The translations under genes and the position numbers were made by a program. The notes below the pieces were generated by a model. It was not told the origin of the DNA, did not search any database, and saw nothing but the letters and a program-made list of their open reading frames with translations. A stretch of 64,000 bases of DNA, from NCBI RefSeq assembly GCF_015690355.1, contig NZ_JADPRT010000003.1:400474-464473 (forward strand). Reading direction: 5' to 3'. The stretch comes from Streptacidiphilus fuscans (lineage in GTDB: Bacteria > Actinomycetota > Actinomycetes > Streptomycetales > Streptomycetaceae). How positions within the stretch are numbered: the first letter of the stretch is position 1; each line of letters starts with the position of its first letter. Of this stretch, positions 38,248 to 46,926 are shown piece by piece.

Positions 38248-41022
38248 TCAGGGCCGCACCGGCAGCGGCAATTCGAACCAGACCACCTTGCCGACCGCCT
38301 TGCGGCTGGTCCCCCAGCGCGCCGACATCTGGCTGACCAGGCCCAGCCCGCGCCCCTCCTCGTCCAGCAGCTCGGAGGGCTCCAGCGACGGCAGGTTGTG
38401 GTCGTCGTCGCTGACCTCCACCAACAGTTTGCCCACCCGCATCAGTTGGAGCTCCACGCTGCCCTTGGCTACCCGCAGGGCGTTCGTCACCAGCTCGCTG
38501 ACCAGCAGCTGGGTGACCTCCGACAGCTCCGTGAGCCCCCAGCGGGCCAGCTGGTCCTGGACCAGGCTGCGCGAGCGGCGCACCTCGCTGGTGTCCAGCC
38601 GCAGCGACCAGGAGATCACGTCCTGCGGCGGGATGCCGTCGAACCGGGCGATCAGCAGGGCCAGGTCGTCGCTGCGGTCCTCCGTGTGCAGCCGCTCCAA
38701 CACGGTGTCGCAGACCTCGTCCGGGCTGCGGCGCGGGTCGACGATGTCGCCGCAGAGGGCGGCCAGGCCGTCCCCTATGTCGCCGCCGCGCATCTCCACC
38801 AGGCCGTCCGTGCAGAGCACCAGCATCGAGCCGTCGGTGACCTTGACCTCGCGCGAGGCGAACGGCACCCCGCCGACACCGATCGGCGCGCCGGACGGGA
38901 TCTCCAGCAGCTCGCCGCGGCCGTCGGGATGGACCAGCACCGGCGGCACGTGGCCCGCGCTGGCCAGCGTGCAGGTGCGGGCGATCGGGTCGTAGACCGC
39001 GTAGAGGCAGGTGGCCAGATGGTCGTCGCCCAGACGCTGCGACAGGTTGTCGAGGTGGCGCAGGATCTGACCCGGCGGCAGGTCGAGCGCGGCCAGCGTC
39101 TGCAGCGCGGTGCGGAACCGGCCCATCGCGACGGCGGAGTGGAGACCGTGACCCATCACGTCGCCGACCACCAACGCGACCCGGCTGCCGGGCAGTTGCA
39201 CCGCGTCGAACCAGTCGCCGCCGACCTCCGCGCGGCGGTCGCCGGGCAAGTAGCGGTGCGCCACCTGGACGCCGGGGATACGGGGCGGGCGGGTCGGCAG
39301 CATGCTGCGCTGGAGGGTGAGCGCGGTGCGCGCCTCCATCCGGTGCAGCCGCGCGTTGTCGATCGAGAGCGCGGCCCGGACGGCCAGTTCGCGCAGGTAG
39401 GAGGCGTCCGCCTCGTCGAAGGCGGGACGGGAGGCGTCCCGCAGCAGCACCAGCACGCCGAGCACCGTGCCGCGCGCGGCCAGCGGCAGCGTCAGCATGG
39501 ACCGGCCCTCGAAGAGCGCGTCCAGCGCCGGCCCGCCCCGACCCGCCGCGCAGGACCGGGCGGTGGCCGGGTCGACCCGGGGCACCAGCACCGGCTGGCC
39601 GTGCTCCAGCGCGTAGCCGGACGGGGTGTCGTCGGCCAGGCTGACCAGGCTCCCCTCGACGACCAGGTGCTTCCACGGCAGCGTGGTGGGCCCGAACGCG
39701 CAGGCCACCCGGCGCAACGGGGCGTCGTCGTCCGCCCGGTCGCGCGGGGACTCGCTGTCGCTGATCAGCCGGTCGCTCAGCTCCACCGACGCGAAGTCGG
39801 CGATGCCGGGGACCACGACGTCGCAGAGCTCGTGGACCGTCCGGTCCAGGTCGAGGGTGGTGCCGATGCGGGAGCCGACGTCGGTGAGCAGGCGCAGTTG
39901 CGGGTTGACGGGCTGTTCGCGGCTGCCGCCGCCGCTGCCGTCGCCGTCGTCCGGACGGTTCGTGCCGGGGGCTTCACCGCCGGTCAGGCTGACGCTGGGT
40001 CGGGAGGGCGGCCCGGTGAACGGGCCCTCGTCCCCGGCGTATTGGGTGAGATCGGCGCGTTCTGCGAGCTCAGCGGATTCCGCGCGGGGGCGTGCCTGGG
40101 CGGGGACGGGCACGTGGTTGCGCAGCTCGCCGGCGTGCTCGGTCTGCTCGGTGAGGGCGTCCGCGAGCAGGCCGTCGTCCTCGACCAGGTCCGTCCGGTC
40201 GGTGAGGTCCGTCAGGTCGGTCAGCTCCGCAAGGTCCGCACGCTCGGGGCGACGCAGGGAGGGCACCGTCTTCTTCGCGCCCTTGGGCGTGGCTTCCTTG
40301 GCCTTCGTCCTCGCCGCGCCGCGCGCCTTCGGCGGGGCCGGCGGCTCCTGGTCGGGCACGGGGCTGAGCGGCAGCGTCAGACCGTCCAGGCGCAGCGCCG
40401 GGGCGCCCGCCTCGACCAGCTGTGCCAGCAGCGCCCGGCGGCGTTCATCCGCGGCGCGGGGCAGCAGCGGCAGCAGGCGCCGGACCGTGGCCTCGCACGC
40501 GGCGCGGCTCCCGCACGGCATATGAACCGGTTCGGCACGCAGCGTGCCGCCGCCCGGACCGCCGGGCATCGCCGCGGCGAACGGGAGCAGCTGCTCCCCG
40601 ACCGCGATCCGCAGCCCAGGGCCGCGCAACTGCCGTGCGTCGGCGGCGAGGACGAGCATGCCGCGCCCGCTCGGCTCGACCGTGCGCCAGGCCCAGCAGT
40701 GGATCTCCACCAGCCGTCCGTCACGGTCCGTCACCGCCAACTCGCCCGCCCAGGGCGTGGCCACGCTGACCAGGTCGTCGAGACGGTCGAGCGCGTCGCC
40801 CGCGGACGTGCCCGACAAGGGGAGAAGACCGGTCGTGGTGCGGTCCAGCACGTCGTTGCGGCGGTGCCCGAAGAGCTCCTCCGCACCGAGGTTCCAGTGG
40901 GTGAGCCGACCGTCGGAGTCGACTGTCAGTGCGGCCAGCCGGGCCAGCACGACCACCCCGGGCACGCCCTCCTCGGCGCCTGTCGCCTGCTGCGACGCCG
41001 CTGCGAAGGTCTCCTCCGTCAT
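38248..41022 (-). CDS. PAS/GAF/SpoIIE-phosphatase/ATPase multi-domain sensor
   Basis: 924 aa, ATG start. In order: a PAS-like domain (~25-130, LTVDSDGRLTHWNLGAEELF), a small domain and a long disordered section with an LTDLTDLTDRTDL stretch (~130-400), a GAF domain (~400-580, RTVHELCDVVVPGIADFASV), a SpoIIE/RsbU-type PP2C domain (~590-790, AEVGGDWFDAVQL, VVGDVMGHGL, LCTDGLVE), and an RsbW-like anti-sigma ATPase (~800-920, LLVSELVTNALR, GRGLGLV). Such proteins switch partner anti-sigma factor antagonists in sigma-B-type networks. It faces the MarR gene in the same direction. Confidence 0.92.
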   Translation of the reverse strand: MTEETFAAASQQATGAEEGVPGVVVLARLAALTVDSDGRLTHWNLGAEELFGHRRNDVLDRTTTGLLPLSGTSAGDALDRLDDLVSVATPWAGELAVTDRDGRLVEIHCWAWRTVEPSGRGMLVLAADARQLRGPGLRIAVGEQLLPFAAAMPGGPGGGTLRAEPVHMPCGSRAACEATVRRLLPLLPRAADERRRALLAQLVEAGAPALRLDGLTLPLSPVPDQEPPAPPKARGAARTKAKEATPKGAKKTVPSLRRPERADLAELTDLTDLTDRTDLVEDDGLLADALTEQTEHAGELRNHVPVPAQARPRAESAELAERADLTQYAGDEGPFTGPPSRPSVSLTGGEAPGTNRPDDGDGSGGGSREQPVNPQLRLLTDVGSRIGTTLDLDRTVHELCDVVVPGIADFASVELSDRLISDSESPRDRADDDAPLRRVACAFGPTTLPWKHLVVEGSLVSLADDTPSGYALEHGQPVLVPRVDPATARSCAAGRGGPALDALFEGRSMLTLPLAARGTVLGVLVLLRDASRPAFDEADASYLRELAVRAALSIDNARLHRMEARTALTLQRSMLPTRPPRIPGVQVAHRYLPGDRRAEVGGDWFDAVQLPGSRVALVVGDVMGHGLHSAVAMGRFRTALQTLAALDLPPGQILRHLDNLSQRLGDDHLATCLYAVYDPIARTCTLASAGHVPPVLVHPDGRGELLEIPSGAPIGVGGVPFASREVKVTDGSMLVLCTDGLVEMRGGDIGDGLAALCGDIVDPRRSPDEVCDTVLERLHTEDRSDDLALLIARFDGIPPQDVISWSLRLDTSEVRRSRSLVQDQLARWGLTELSEVTQLLVSELVTNALRVAKGSVELQLMRVGKLLVEVSDDDHNLPSLEPSELLDEEGRGLGLVSQMSARWGTSRKAVGKVVWFELPLPVRP

Positions 41023-41248
41023 CTCACCCTCTCTCCGAGGCTCGTCCGCGGCTCCGATGGCTCCATAGGTTCGAGTACCCCAGGCAAGCACGATTCCTGC
41101 GGGGCTAACCCGATATTGGAGAACATTTGCCGTGTCCCGTTGTGTGCGCGGGCGCGCACGCCCTAGTGTGCGCCCTTCGTGCCGGAGACGGGGACAGTAG
41201 GGTGACGCGACGGATGCCCGCGTCAAAGAACGACCAGTGAGGTTCCTG

Positions 41249-42073
41249 ATGACTACCGACCGTGTCGGCCAGCCGACCTCCCAGGCCCCCGTGCCGTGGA
41301 CCGACCCGGAGGAGGCCGAACTGGAGGCGCGCGTCGCGCACGCCGAGGCCGAGTGGGTCGACGCGGAGGTCGCCGTCGAGACCCTCCGGATCGAGCTCGA
41401 CAACTTCGCCCTGGTGCACCACCAGCGGCTCGGCCCGATGTACGTCCGCCTCGACGAGCTGGACGCGCTGATCGCCGAGGCGCGGGCCGCTCGCAGCGGC
41501 GACGCGGACGACCTGCGCCGCGCGTACGAGGCGCGCAGCGTGCTGGACCCGATGCCGGATCTGGAGTCCTTCTTCAACGGCTCGGCGTCCGAGGGCGCGG
41601 AGGGCGAGGAGCAGCCGGGGGTGGCCATGCCGCAGGCCCCGGAACGCATCCGCCCGGACCGCGAGGCCCAGCGCCTCTTCCGTGATCTGGCGCGCCGCGC
41701 GCACCCTGACCTGGCCCAGGACCCGGACGAGGTCACCCGCCGCGGCGAGTTCATCGCCCGCGTCAACGAGGCCTACGCGGCCGGCGATGTCCTCACCCTC
41801 GAAGCGCTGGCCCGCGAGTGGGCCGAGGGCGACCCGTCCGGCGTCCCGGCCTCCGGAACGCCGGAGCGTGCGGCGTGGCTGCGCCAGCGGCTGGACTGGC
41901 TGGAGAGCCGGCTCCGTCGGCTCGAACAGATGCGGGCGGAACTGGCGGAAGGGCCGATGGGCCAGCTGCTGATGCTGCTGCCGGACGAGCCGGACGCGCT
42001 GCTGGAAGTTCTCGCGGAGCAACTTCTTGCCTCCGTCGCGCAACGACAGGCGGAGCTTGAGGCTCTGCTCTAG
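41249..42073 (+). CDS. J-domain-like protein
   Basis: 274 aa from an ATG preceded by GAGG. The N-terminal ~80 residues are a coiled coil with many Glu and Ala. Residues ~135-185 resemble a J domain (RLFRDLARRAHPDLAQDPDE then RRGEFIARVNEAYAAGD); the HPD is present, so it may interact with DnaK. The C-terminal half is again helical (WLRQRLDWLESRLRRLEQM). No other DnaJ features (Gly/Phe region, zinc finger) are seen. The function is unknown. Confidence 0.78.
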   Translation: MTTDRVGQPTSQAPVPWTDPEEAELEARVAHAEAEWVDAEVAVETLRIELDNFALVHHQRLGPMYVRLDELDALIAEARAARSGDADDLRRAYEARSVLDPMPDLESFFNGSASEGAEGEEQPGVAMPQAPERIRPDREAQRLFRDLARRAHPDLAQDPDEVTRRGEFIARVNEAYAAGDVLTLEALAREWAEGDPSGVPASGTPERAAWLRQRLDWLESRLRRLEQMRAELAEGPMGQLLMLLPDEPDALLEVLAEQLLASVAQRQAELEALL

Positions 42074-42100
42074 CCGAGGTGGACGGCAACTCTTCGGGCG

Positions 42101-42261
42101 CTGGGGAGGTTGCACTATCTGGGGGCGCGGGGAACTGCGCGAGTAACCACCCGGTGCGGATGGCCCTGCGCGTTCGGTGCTCTACCTGCGTGGGATGGGG
42201 GTCCCCCCGGCCGGAGGTTGGGGGATTGTCGCGCAGTTCTCCGCGCCCCTGGGGGTGCAAC
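42101..42261. repeat. Dispersed inverted-repeat element, copy A
   Basis: Ends GTTGCACT...GGGTGCAAC, with inner arms GCGCGGGGAACTGCGCGA and TCGCGCAGTTCTCCGCGC. The same layout is at 54271-54433. Copy A carries a GGGGGTCCCCCC insertion near 42200. Related GGGAACTGCGCGA repeats are, as I recall, common between genes in Streptomyces. It may be a MITE-like sequence or a structured RNA/terminator; no coding potential is apparent. Confidence 0.8.
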
Positions 42262-42314
42262 TGAACCTTGCGTCACAATGAAAAGGTCCGCTGCGTATCC
42301 CTTCAGGAGTCCCC

Positions 42315-42644
42315 ATGTTCCAGCAGTCCGTCCCCACCGTCGACATCGCATCCGTCCCGGCGGACGCCGTGCTGCTGGATGTGCGGGAGCAGGACGAGTG
42401 GGACGCGGGGCACGCGGCAAGCGCCCTGCACATCCCGATGAGCGAGTTCGTCGCGCGGATCGGCGAGCTGCCGGAGGCCGAGCCGCTTTACGTCGTGTGC
42501 CGGGTCGGCGGGCGCTCCGCGCAGGTCGTGCAGTACCTGGTCGGGCAGGGGCGCCAGGCCGTCAACGTCGACGGCGGGATGCTGGCGTGGGACGCCGCCG
42601 GGCGTGCGCTCGTCAGCGAGCAGGGTGACGCGTTCGTTCTCTAG
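42315..42644 (+). CDS. Rhodanese-like domain protein
   Basis: 109 aa, ATG start. A single rhodanese domain: LLDVREQDEWDAGHAASALHIP, and the active loop VVCRVGGRSAQ with Cys62. It may transfer sulfur or act as a cyanide/thiosulfate sulfurtransferase; the small size fits a single-domain protein. No partner gene is near. Confidence 0.92.
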   Translation: MFQQSVPTVDIASVPADAVLLDVREQDEWDAGHAASALHIPMSEFVARIGELPEAEPLYVVCRVGGRSAQVVQYLVGQGRQAVNVDGGMLAWDAAGRALVSEQGDAFVL

Positions 42645-42653
42645 GCCATGTGC

Positions 42654-43628
42654 CTACGGTGACCCGGCAGGGTCGAGCCGCGCTGCGCGCAGGCCGAGTT
42701 GGAAGCGGCTGCTGACGTCGAGGCGGCGCATCAGCTCGGTGATCAGGCGGCGTTCGGTGCGGAGCGAGACTCCGAGGCGGCGGGCCGCCGCCTCGTCGGT
42801 GAGGCCCTGCGCGAGCAGGTCGAGCAGGGCCCGCTCCTCCGGCGTGACGAGGTCGTCGTCGCGCACCGGCACGTCCGCGCCGAAGGGGAGCGCCGCGCGC
42901 CAGACGGTCTGGAACAGCTCCCGTAGGCCGGCGACCGCGCCGGGCTCGCGGACCAGGGCCGCGCCGCGGCCCGGCTCGGCCGGGTCCGCCGGGACCACGG
43001 CGATCTCGCCGTCCAGCAGTTGCAGCTGCAGCGGCAGCACGGGCGCGGTGCGTACCTGGGCGCCGAGGGAGACCAGGTGCTCGGCGTGGGCGCGCTTCGT
43101 CGGGTCGTTGACGACGCTGTCCAGGTAGACGGTGCGGACCGTCACCCCGCGCCGCAGCAGGCCGTCGACCGTCGGGCCCAGCCGGACGCGCGGTGCCAGG
43201 GTCAGCACCTCCCGTCGCGCCTGGGCGGCCAGTTGCTCGACCCGGACCCGGACGGAGTCCGCGCCGAGCACGTACTCGGCCGGTCCAGCGGGGCCGCGTT
43301 CCGTGGCGGCGGCCGAGACGTCGGCGACCAACTCCTCGATGGCGTCCCGGGCCTGGGCCAGGTCGCGCTGGTCGCGGGCCGCCTGCGCCTGCCGCTCGGC
43401 GAGCAGCGCGTGCAGGGCGGGGCCGGGGCTGACCGGGCGCAGTTCCCCGCCCGACGCGCCCGACCAGGAGAGCAGGGACAGCTCCACCAGCCGCTCGACG
43501 ATCGCGTCGATCTGTGGACGGGGAAGGCCGAGGGCGGCGGGGAGCCCGTCGACCGGGGTGCCCGGCCTGGTGACCAGGAGGCGGTAGAGCCTTTCCTGCT
43601 CGGGTTCGAGACCCAGCGCGGTCAGCAT
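42654..43628 (-). CDS. LuxR-type regulator with TrmB-like N-terminus
   Basis: 324 aa, ATG start. The N-terminal ~100 residues have a TrmB-like winged helix (LYRLLVTRPGTPVDGLPAAL, LPRPQIDAIVERLVELSLL). The middle has an HKD-like region (QLAAQARREVLTLAPRV, VRTVYLDSV) as in TrmB proteins. The C-terminus is a LuxR helix-turn-helix (TPEERALLDLLAQGLTDEAA, LGVSLRTERRLITELMRRL). This TrmB-LuxR architecture is common in Streptomyces and usually of unknown target. The downstream YczE gene is co-directional upstream of it. Confidence 0.88.
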   Translation of the reverse strand: MLTALGLEPEQERLYRLLVTRPGTPVDGLPAALGLPRPQIDAIVERLVELSLLSWSGASGGELRPVSPGPALHALLAERQAQAARDQRDLAQARDAIEELVADVSAAATERGPAGPAEYVLGADSVRVRVEQLAAQARREVLTLAPRVRLGPTVDGLLRRGVTVRTVYLDSVVNDPTKRAHAEHLVSLGAQVRTAPVLPLQLQLLDGEIAVVPADPAEPGRGAALVREPGAVAGLRELFQTVWRAALPFGADVPVRDDDLVTPEERALLDLLAQGLTDEAAARRLGVSLRTERRLITELMRRLDVSSRFQLGLRAARLDPAGSP

Positions 43629-43655
43629 GACGTCCCCCTTCGTCCGGTCGGACGG

Positions 43656-44357
43656 TCAGTCTGCCAACTGACGGGAATCGGAGGAACCCGTGGTCCGCAG
43701 CGTGAACAGCGGCAGCAGGCGCTGGGCCAGCGGGCCGATGGAGACCGCGTAGGCGATGGTCCCGATGCCGACCGGGCCGCCCAGCAGCCAGCCGCCGCCG
43801 AGCGCGCCGAGCTCGATCAGGGTGCGGGTGCCGCGCAGCGAGAGTCCGCGTGCGGCGAGCCCGGTCATCAGGCCGTCCCGGGGGCCCGCGCCCAGGCCCG
43901 CGCCGATGTAGCAGGCGGTGGCCACTCCGTTGAGCAGGATCGACCCGGCCAGCAGCGCCACCCGGAGCGGCAGCGCGTGCGGAGTCGGGCAGAGGGCCAG
44001 CGTCGCGTCGGTGAACGGGCCGACGAGCAGGCCGTCGAGGATCGTGCCGATGCCGGGCCGCTGGCGCAGCGGCACCCAGAGGGCGAGCACCAGAAGGCTG
44101 GTGAGTACCGCCGCCGTGCCGACGGAGAGGCCGGTTAGCTGGTGCAGGCCCTGGTGCAGGACGGTCCACGGGTCCACCCCGAACCCCGCGCGGAGCAGCA
44201 GCGCGGTGCTCGCGCCGTAGAGGACGAGGCCGACGTTGAGCTGGACCAGGGGCCGGAGCCGTCGAAGCGGCCGCGAACGCGCGGCGGACGAGGAGGTCGG
44301 GGACGGGTTCGGGGCCGGGTTCGGGGACGCGGTCGGGGCGAGGGCGGTCTGGCTCAT
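43656..44357 (-). CDS. YczE/YyaS/YitT-family membrane protein
   Basis: 233 aa, ATG start. A disordered Pro/Ser-rich head precedes about five hydrophobic segments. Signatures include GLVLYGASTALLLRAGFGVD, PWTVLHQGL, and ACYIGAGLGAGPRDGLMTGL. The family's function is poorly defined, although one member influences antibiotic regulation in Bacillus. It is transcribed with the LuxR-type regulator, 27 bases apart, suggesting a pair. Confidence 0.88.
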   Translation of the reverse strand: MSQTALAPTASPNPAPNPSPTSSSAARSRPLRRLRPLVQLNVGLVLYGASTALLLRAGFGVDPWTVLHQGLHQLTGLSVGTAAVLTSLLVLALWVPLRQRPGIGTILDGLLVGPFTDATLALCPTPHALPLRVALLAGSILLNGVATACYIGAGLGAGPRDGLMTGLAARGLSLRGTRTLIELGALGGGWLLGGPVGIGTIAYAVSIGPLAQRLLPLFTLRTTGSSDSRQLAD

Positions 44358-44530
44358 GGTCGCCAGTCTGGTCGGCGCGGGCGGCCTCGCGGGGCCTGGG
44401 GAGCTGGCACAAACCGTCCGGGACGGAACATGCCAGCGCGGTGGCCCTCTTGTCGTGCGGCGGCAGCCGGGGTATCAACGCCTAGGCACATCAGCTGACG
44501 GAGCGTCAGATATGGATGGAGGCTGCCGGG

Positions 44531-46279
44531 ATGAACGCACTCGTGGACGCGGTGCTGGCACAGCGCGGTGGGGAGCGGTCCGCGCTGGTCGGGGAGGGGT
44601 TCCGGCACTCGCAGGACGCCGTGCTGCGGATGGCCTGCGCCCGCGCCGCGCTGCTCGGCGAGCGGCTGGCGGGTGCGGCCTACCCGCACGTCGGGCTGCT
44701 GCTGGAGAACACGCCCGAGTACGTCTGCTGGCTGGAGGCCGCCGCGCTGGCCGGGGCGACCGTGGTCGGTATCAACCCGACCCGGCGCGGCCCTGACCTG
44801 CTGCGCGACATCCGGCACACCGACTGCGCGCTGCTGGTCACCGAACAGCGGCTGCTGCCGCTGCTGGCCGGACTGGACCTGGCCGGCCGTACCGTCCTCG
44901 TGGTCGACGGCCCGGACTTCGCCGCGACGCTGCTCCCCTACGCCGACGCCGAGCCGCCGCGCCCCCTGCCCGCGCCCGACACCCGGCTGCTGCTGACCTT
45001 CACCTCCGGCTCGACCGGCGCGCCCAAGGCGGTGATGTGCAGCCAGGGGCGGCTCGCCCGCGCGGGCGACAAGCTGCGGGCGCAGTACGGGCTCACCGAC
45101 GCCGACACCGGCTACGCCTGCATGCCGCTCTTTCACGGCAACGCGCTGATGGGCTTGTGGTCGCCACTGCTGCTGGCGGGCGGCACGATCGCGCTGCGCC
45201 GCCGCTTCTCCGCCTCCCACTTCCTGGACGACGTACGGGAGTTCGGCGCCTGCTACTTCACCTACGTGGGCCGCGCGGTCTCCTACGTGCTGGCCACCGA
45301 CACGCGTGCCGACGACGGGGACAACCCGCTGCGGCTGGGCTTCGGCACCGAGGCGGGCGCGGTCGACGCGCGGCGGTTCGAGCAGCGCTTCGGCTGCCGC
45401 CTGGTGGAGGGGTACGGCTCCTCCGAGGGCGGCTGCAACCTGCGGCAGGACCCGGCCGCGCCGCCCGGAGCGGTCGGCAGGACGGGCTCCGGTCCGAACG
45501 ACGACCTCGCCGTCGTCGACCCCGAGACCGGCGCGGAGTGCCCGCCGTCCCGCACCGACGCGGCCGGTCGGCTGCTCAACGGCGACGAGGCGATCGGCGA
45601 GCTGGTCAACCGCAACGCCCGTGCGGGCTTCGAAGGTTACTGGCGCAACGAGGAGGCGGGCTCGGCCCGGCTGCGCAACGGCTGGTACTGGACGGGCGAC
45701 CTCTTCCACCGGGACGCCGACGGCTGGTTCCACTTCGCGGGCCGCAGCGCCGACTGGCTGCGGGTCGACAGCGAGAACCTGGCCGTCGCCGACATCGAGA
45801 ACATCCTGGCCCGCTGGGACCCGGCCGTCGCCGTCGCCGTCTACGCCGTGCCGGACCCGGTGGCGGGGGACCAGGTGATGGCCGCCGTCGAGCTCCGCCC
45901 GGACGTCTTCCTCGGCACGGGGCAGGAGCAGCTGGCCGCGTCGTTCGCCCGGTTCCTCGCCGCGCAGCCCGACCTCGGGACCAAGATGCCGCCGCGCTTC
46001 GTCCGCTTCGTGTCCCGGATGCCGGTGACGGCGACCCACAAGACCGCCAAGACCGGCCTGCGCGCCGAGCGTTGGGACGCGGTCGGCGCGGACCTGGTGC
46101 TGTGGCGGCCCTACGAGCGCCAAACCGCCGACGCCGCCCCGGTCTACCGCCGGTTCGAGCCCTCCGACCGGGAGAAGGTGGCCGCGCTCTTCGCCGAGCA
46201 CGGCCGCGCGGACGTGATCAGGCGAGACCTCGGCGCGCGCAACGCCGTCGAGCGAAAGCAGGTGCCCGAGCAGGGCTGA
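44531..46279 (+). CDS. AMP-dependent acyl-CoA synthetase (FATP-like)
   Basis: 582 aa from an ATG with GGAGG eight bases upstream. It adenylates a carboxylic acid and transfers it to CoA. The ATP-binding loop TSGSTGAPK starts at Thr158, and YGSSEGG, WYWTGDLFHRDADGWFHFAGR and the C-terminal KTAKTGLR are present. The overall form matches long-chain or very-long-chain acyl-CoA synthetases of the FadD6/FATP type. The substrate is unknown. It is divergent from the YczE gene. Confidence 0.92.
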   Translation: MNALVDAVLAQRGGERSALVGEGFRHSQDAVLRMACARAALLGERLAGAAYPHVGLLLENTPEYVCWLEAAALAGATVVGINPTRRGPDLLRDIRHTDCALLVTEQRLLPLLAGLDLAGRTVLVVDGPDFAATLLPYADAEPPRPLPAPDTRLLLTFTSGSTGAPKAVMCSQGRLARAGDKLRAQYGLTDADTGYACMPLFHGNALMGLWSPLLLAGGTIALRRRFSASHFLDDVREFGACYFTYVGRAVSYVLATDTRADDGDNPLRLGFGTEAGAVDARRFEQRFGCRLVEGYGSSEGGCNLRQDPAAPPGAVGRTGSGPNDDLAVVDPETGAECPPSRTDAAGRLLNGDEAIGELVNRNARAGFEGYWRNEEAGSARLRNGWYWTGDLFHRDADGWFHFAGRSADWLRVDSENLAVADIENILARWDPAVAVAVYAVPDPVAGDQVMAAVELRPDVFLGTGQEQLAASFARFLAAQPDLGTKMPPRFVRFVSRMPVTATHKTAKTGLRAERWDAVGADLVLWRPYERQTADAAPVYRRFEPSDREKVAALFAEHGRADVIRRDLGARNAVERKQVPEQG

Positions 46280-46343
46280 TCGGCAATGATGAGGCCGGAC
46301 GGGTGACTCCCGCCCCGACGGCCGGATCGTTGGAAAGGCTCAC

Positions 46344-46859
46344 ATGACCGACAGCACCGCTGAGACTGAGGCCCGGCAGCTCCGCGACGACCGCGTCGAG
46401 CTGCGTCCGATCACCATCCCCGCGGCGGCGGACCTGCGGTCCGGTGGCAAGGGCGGCTTCGCCTGGGTCCACGACGGCCCGTTCGGGGGAACCCTGGACG
46501 CCTGCGGTGCGCTGCTCAAGGCGGACGCCGCGGGGGTCTACCAGCAGGCCTGGGGCGCCTGGGCGGTGATCCGCCTGGCCGACGGCCTGGCGATCGGCGG
46601 CTGCGGCTTCCACGGCGCGCCGCTCGACGGCGTGGTGGAGATCGGCTACGACCTCGCGGCCTCCGCGCGCGGCCAGGGCTTCGCCAGCGCCGCCGCCCGC
46701 CTGGTCACCGCGTACGCGCTGTCCCACGACGACGTGGATCTGGTCGTCGCCCACACCGAGCCCGCCAACACGGCCTCCCAGGCGGTGCTGACCCGGATCG
46801 GCTTCACCCGCGACGGCGCGGACGGCGACCTGTACCGCTTCGTGCATCCGCGTCGCTGA
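46344..46859 (+). CDS. GNAT family N-acetyltransferase
   Basis: 171 aa, ATG start. The acetyl-CoA site motif is visible as YDLAASARGQGFASAAARLV (residues ~105-124), followed by AHTEPANTASQAVLTRIGFT. The substrate cannot be predicted. It lies 64 bases after the acyl-CoA synthetase gene in the same direction, and a hairpin follows. Confidence 0.9.
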   Translation: MTDSTAETEARQLRDDRVELRPITIPAAADLRSGGKGGFAWVHDGPFGGTLDACGALLKADAAGVYQQAWGAWAVIRLADGLAIGGCGFHGAPLDGVVEIGYDLAASARGQGFASAAARLVTAYALSHDDVDLVVAHTEPANTASQAVLTRIGFTRDGADGDLYRFVHPRR

Positions 46860-46879
46860 CGCGACGGGACAACAGACGC

Positions 46880-46909
46880 GGGCGGTAGGGGTTTTGTCCC
46901 CTACCGCCC
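46880..46909. terminator. Terminator between GNAT gene and bkdC
   Basis: GGGCGGTAGGGG pairs with CCCCTACCGCCC around a TTTTGT loop, between converging genes. Confidence 0.8.
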
Positions 46910-46926
46910 ACTTCTGATCGGACGGA

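Noticed and set aside
38098..41166. A 1022-residue open frame on the plus strand opposite the SpoIIE-type gene
   Set aside because: Antisense shadow without domains; the minus strand has PAS, GAF, phosphatase and ATPase motifs.
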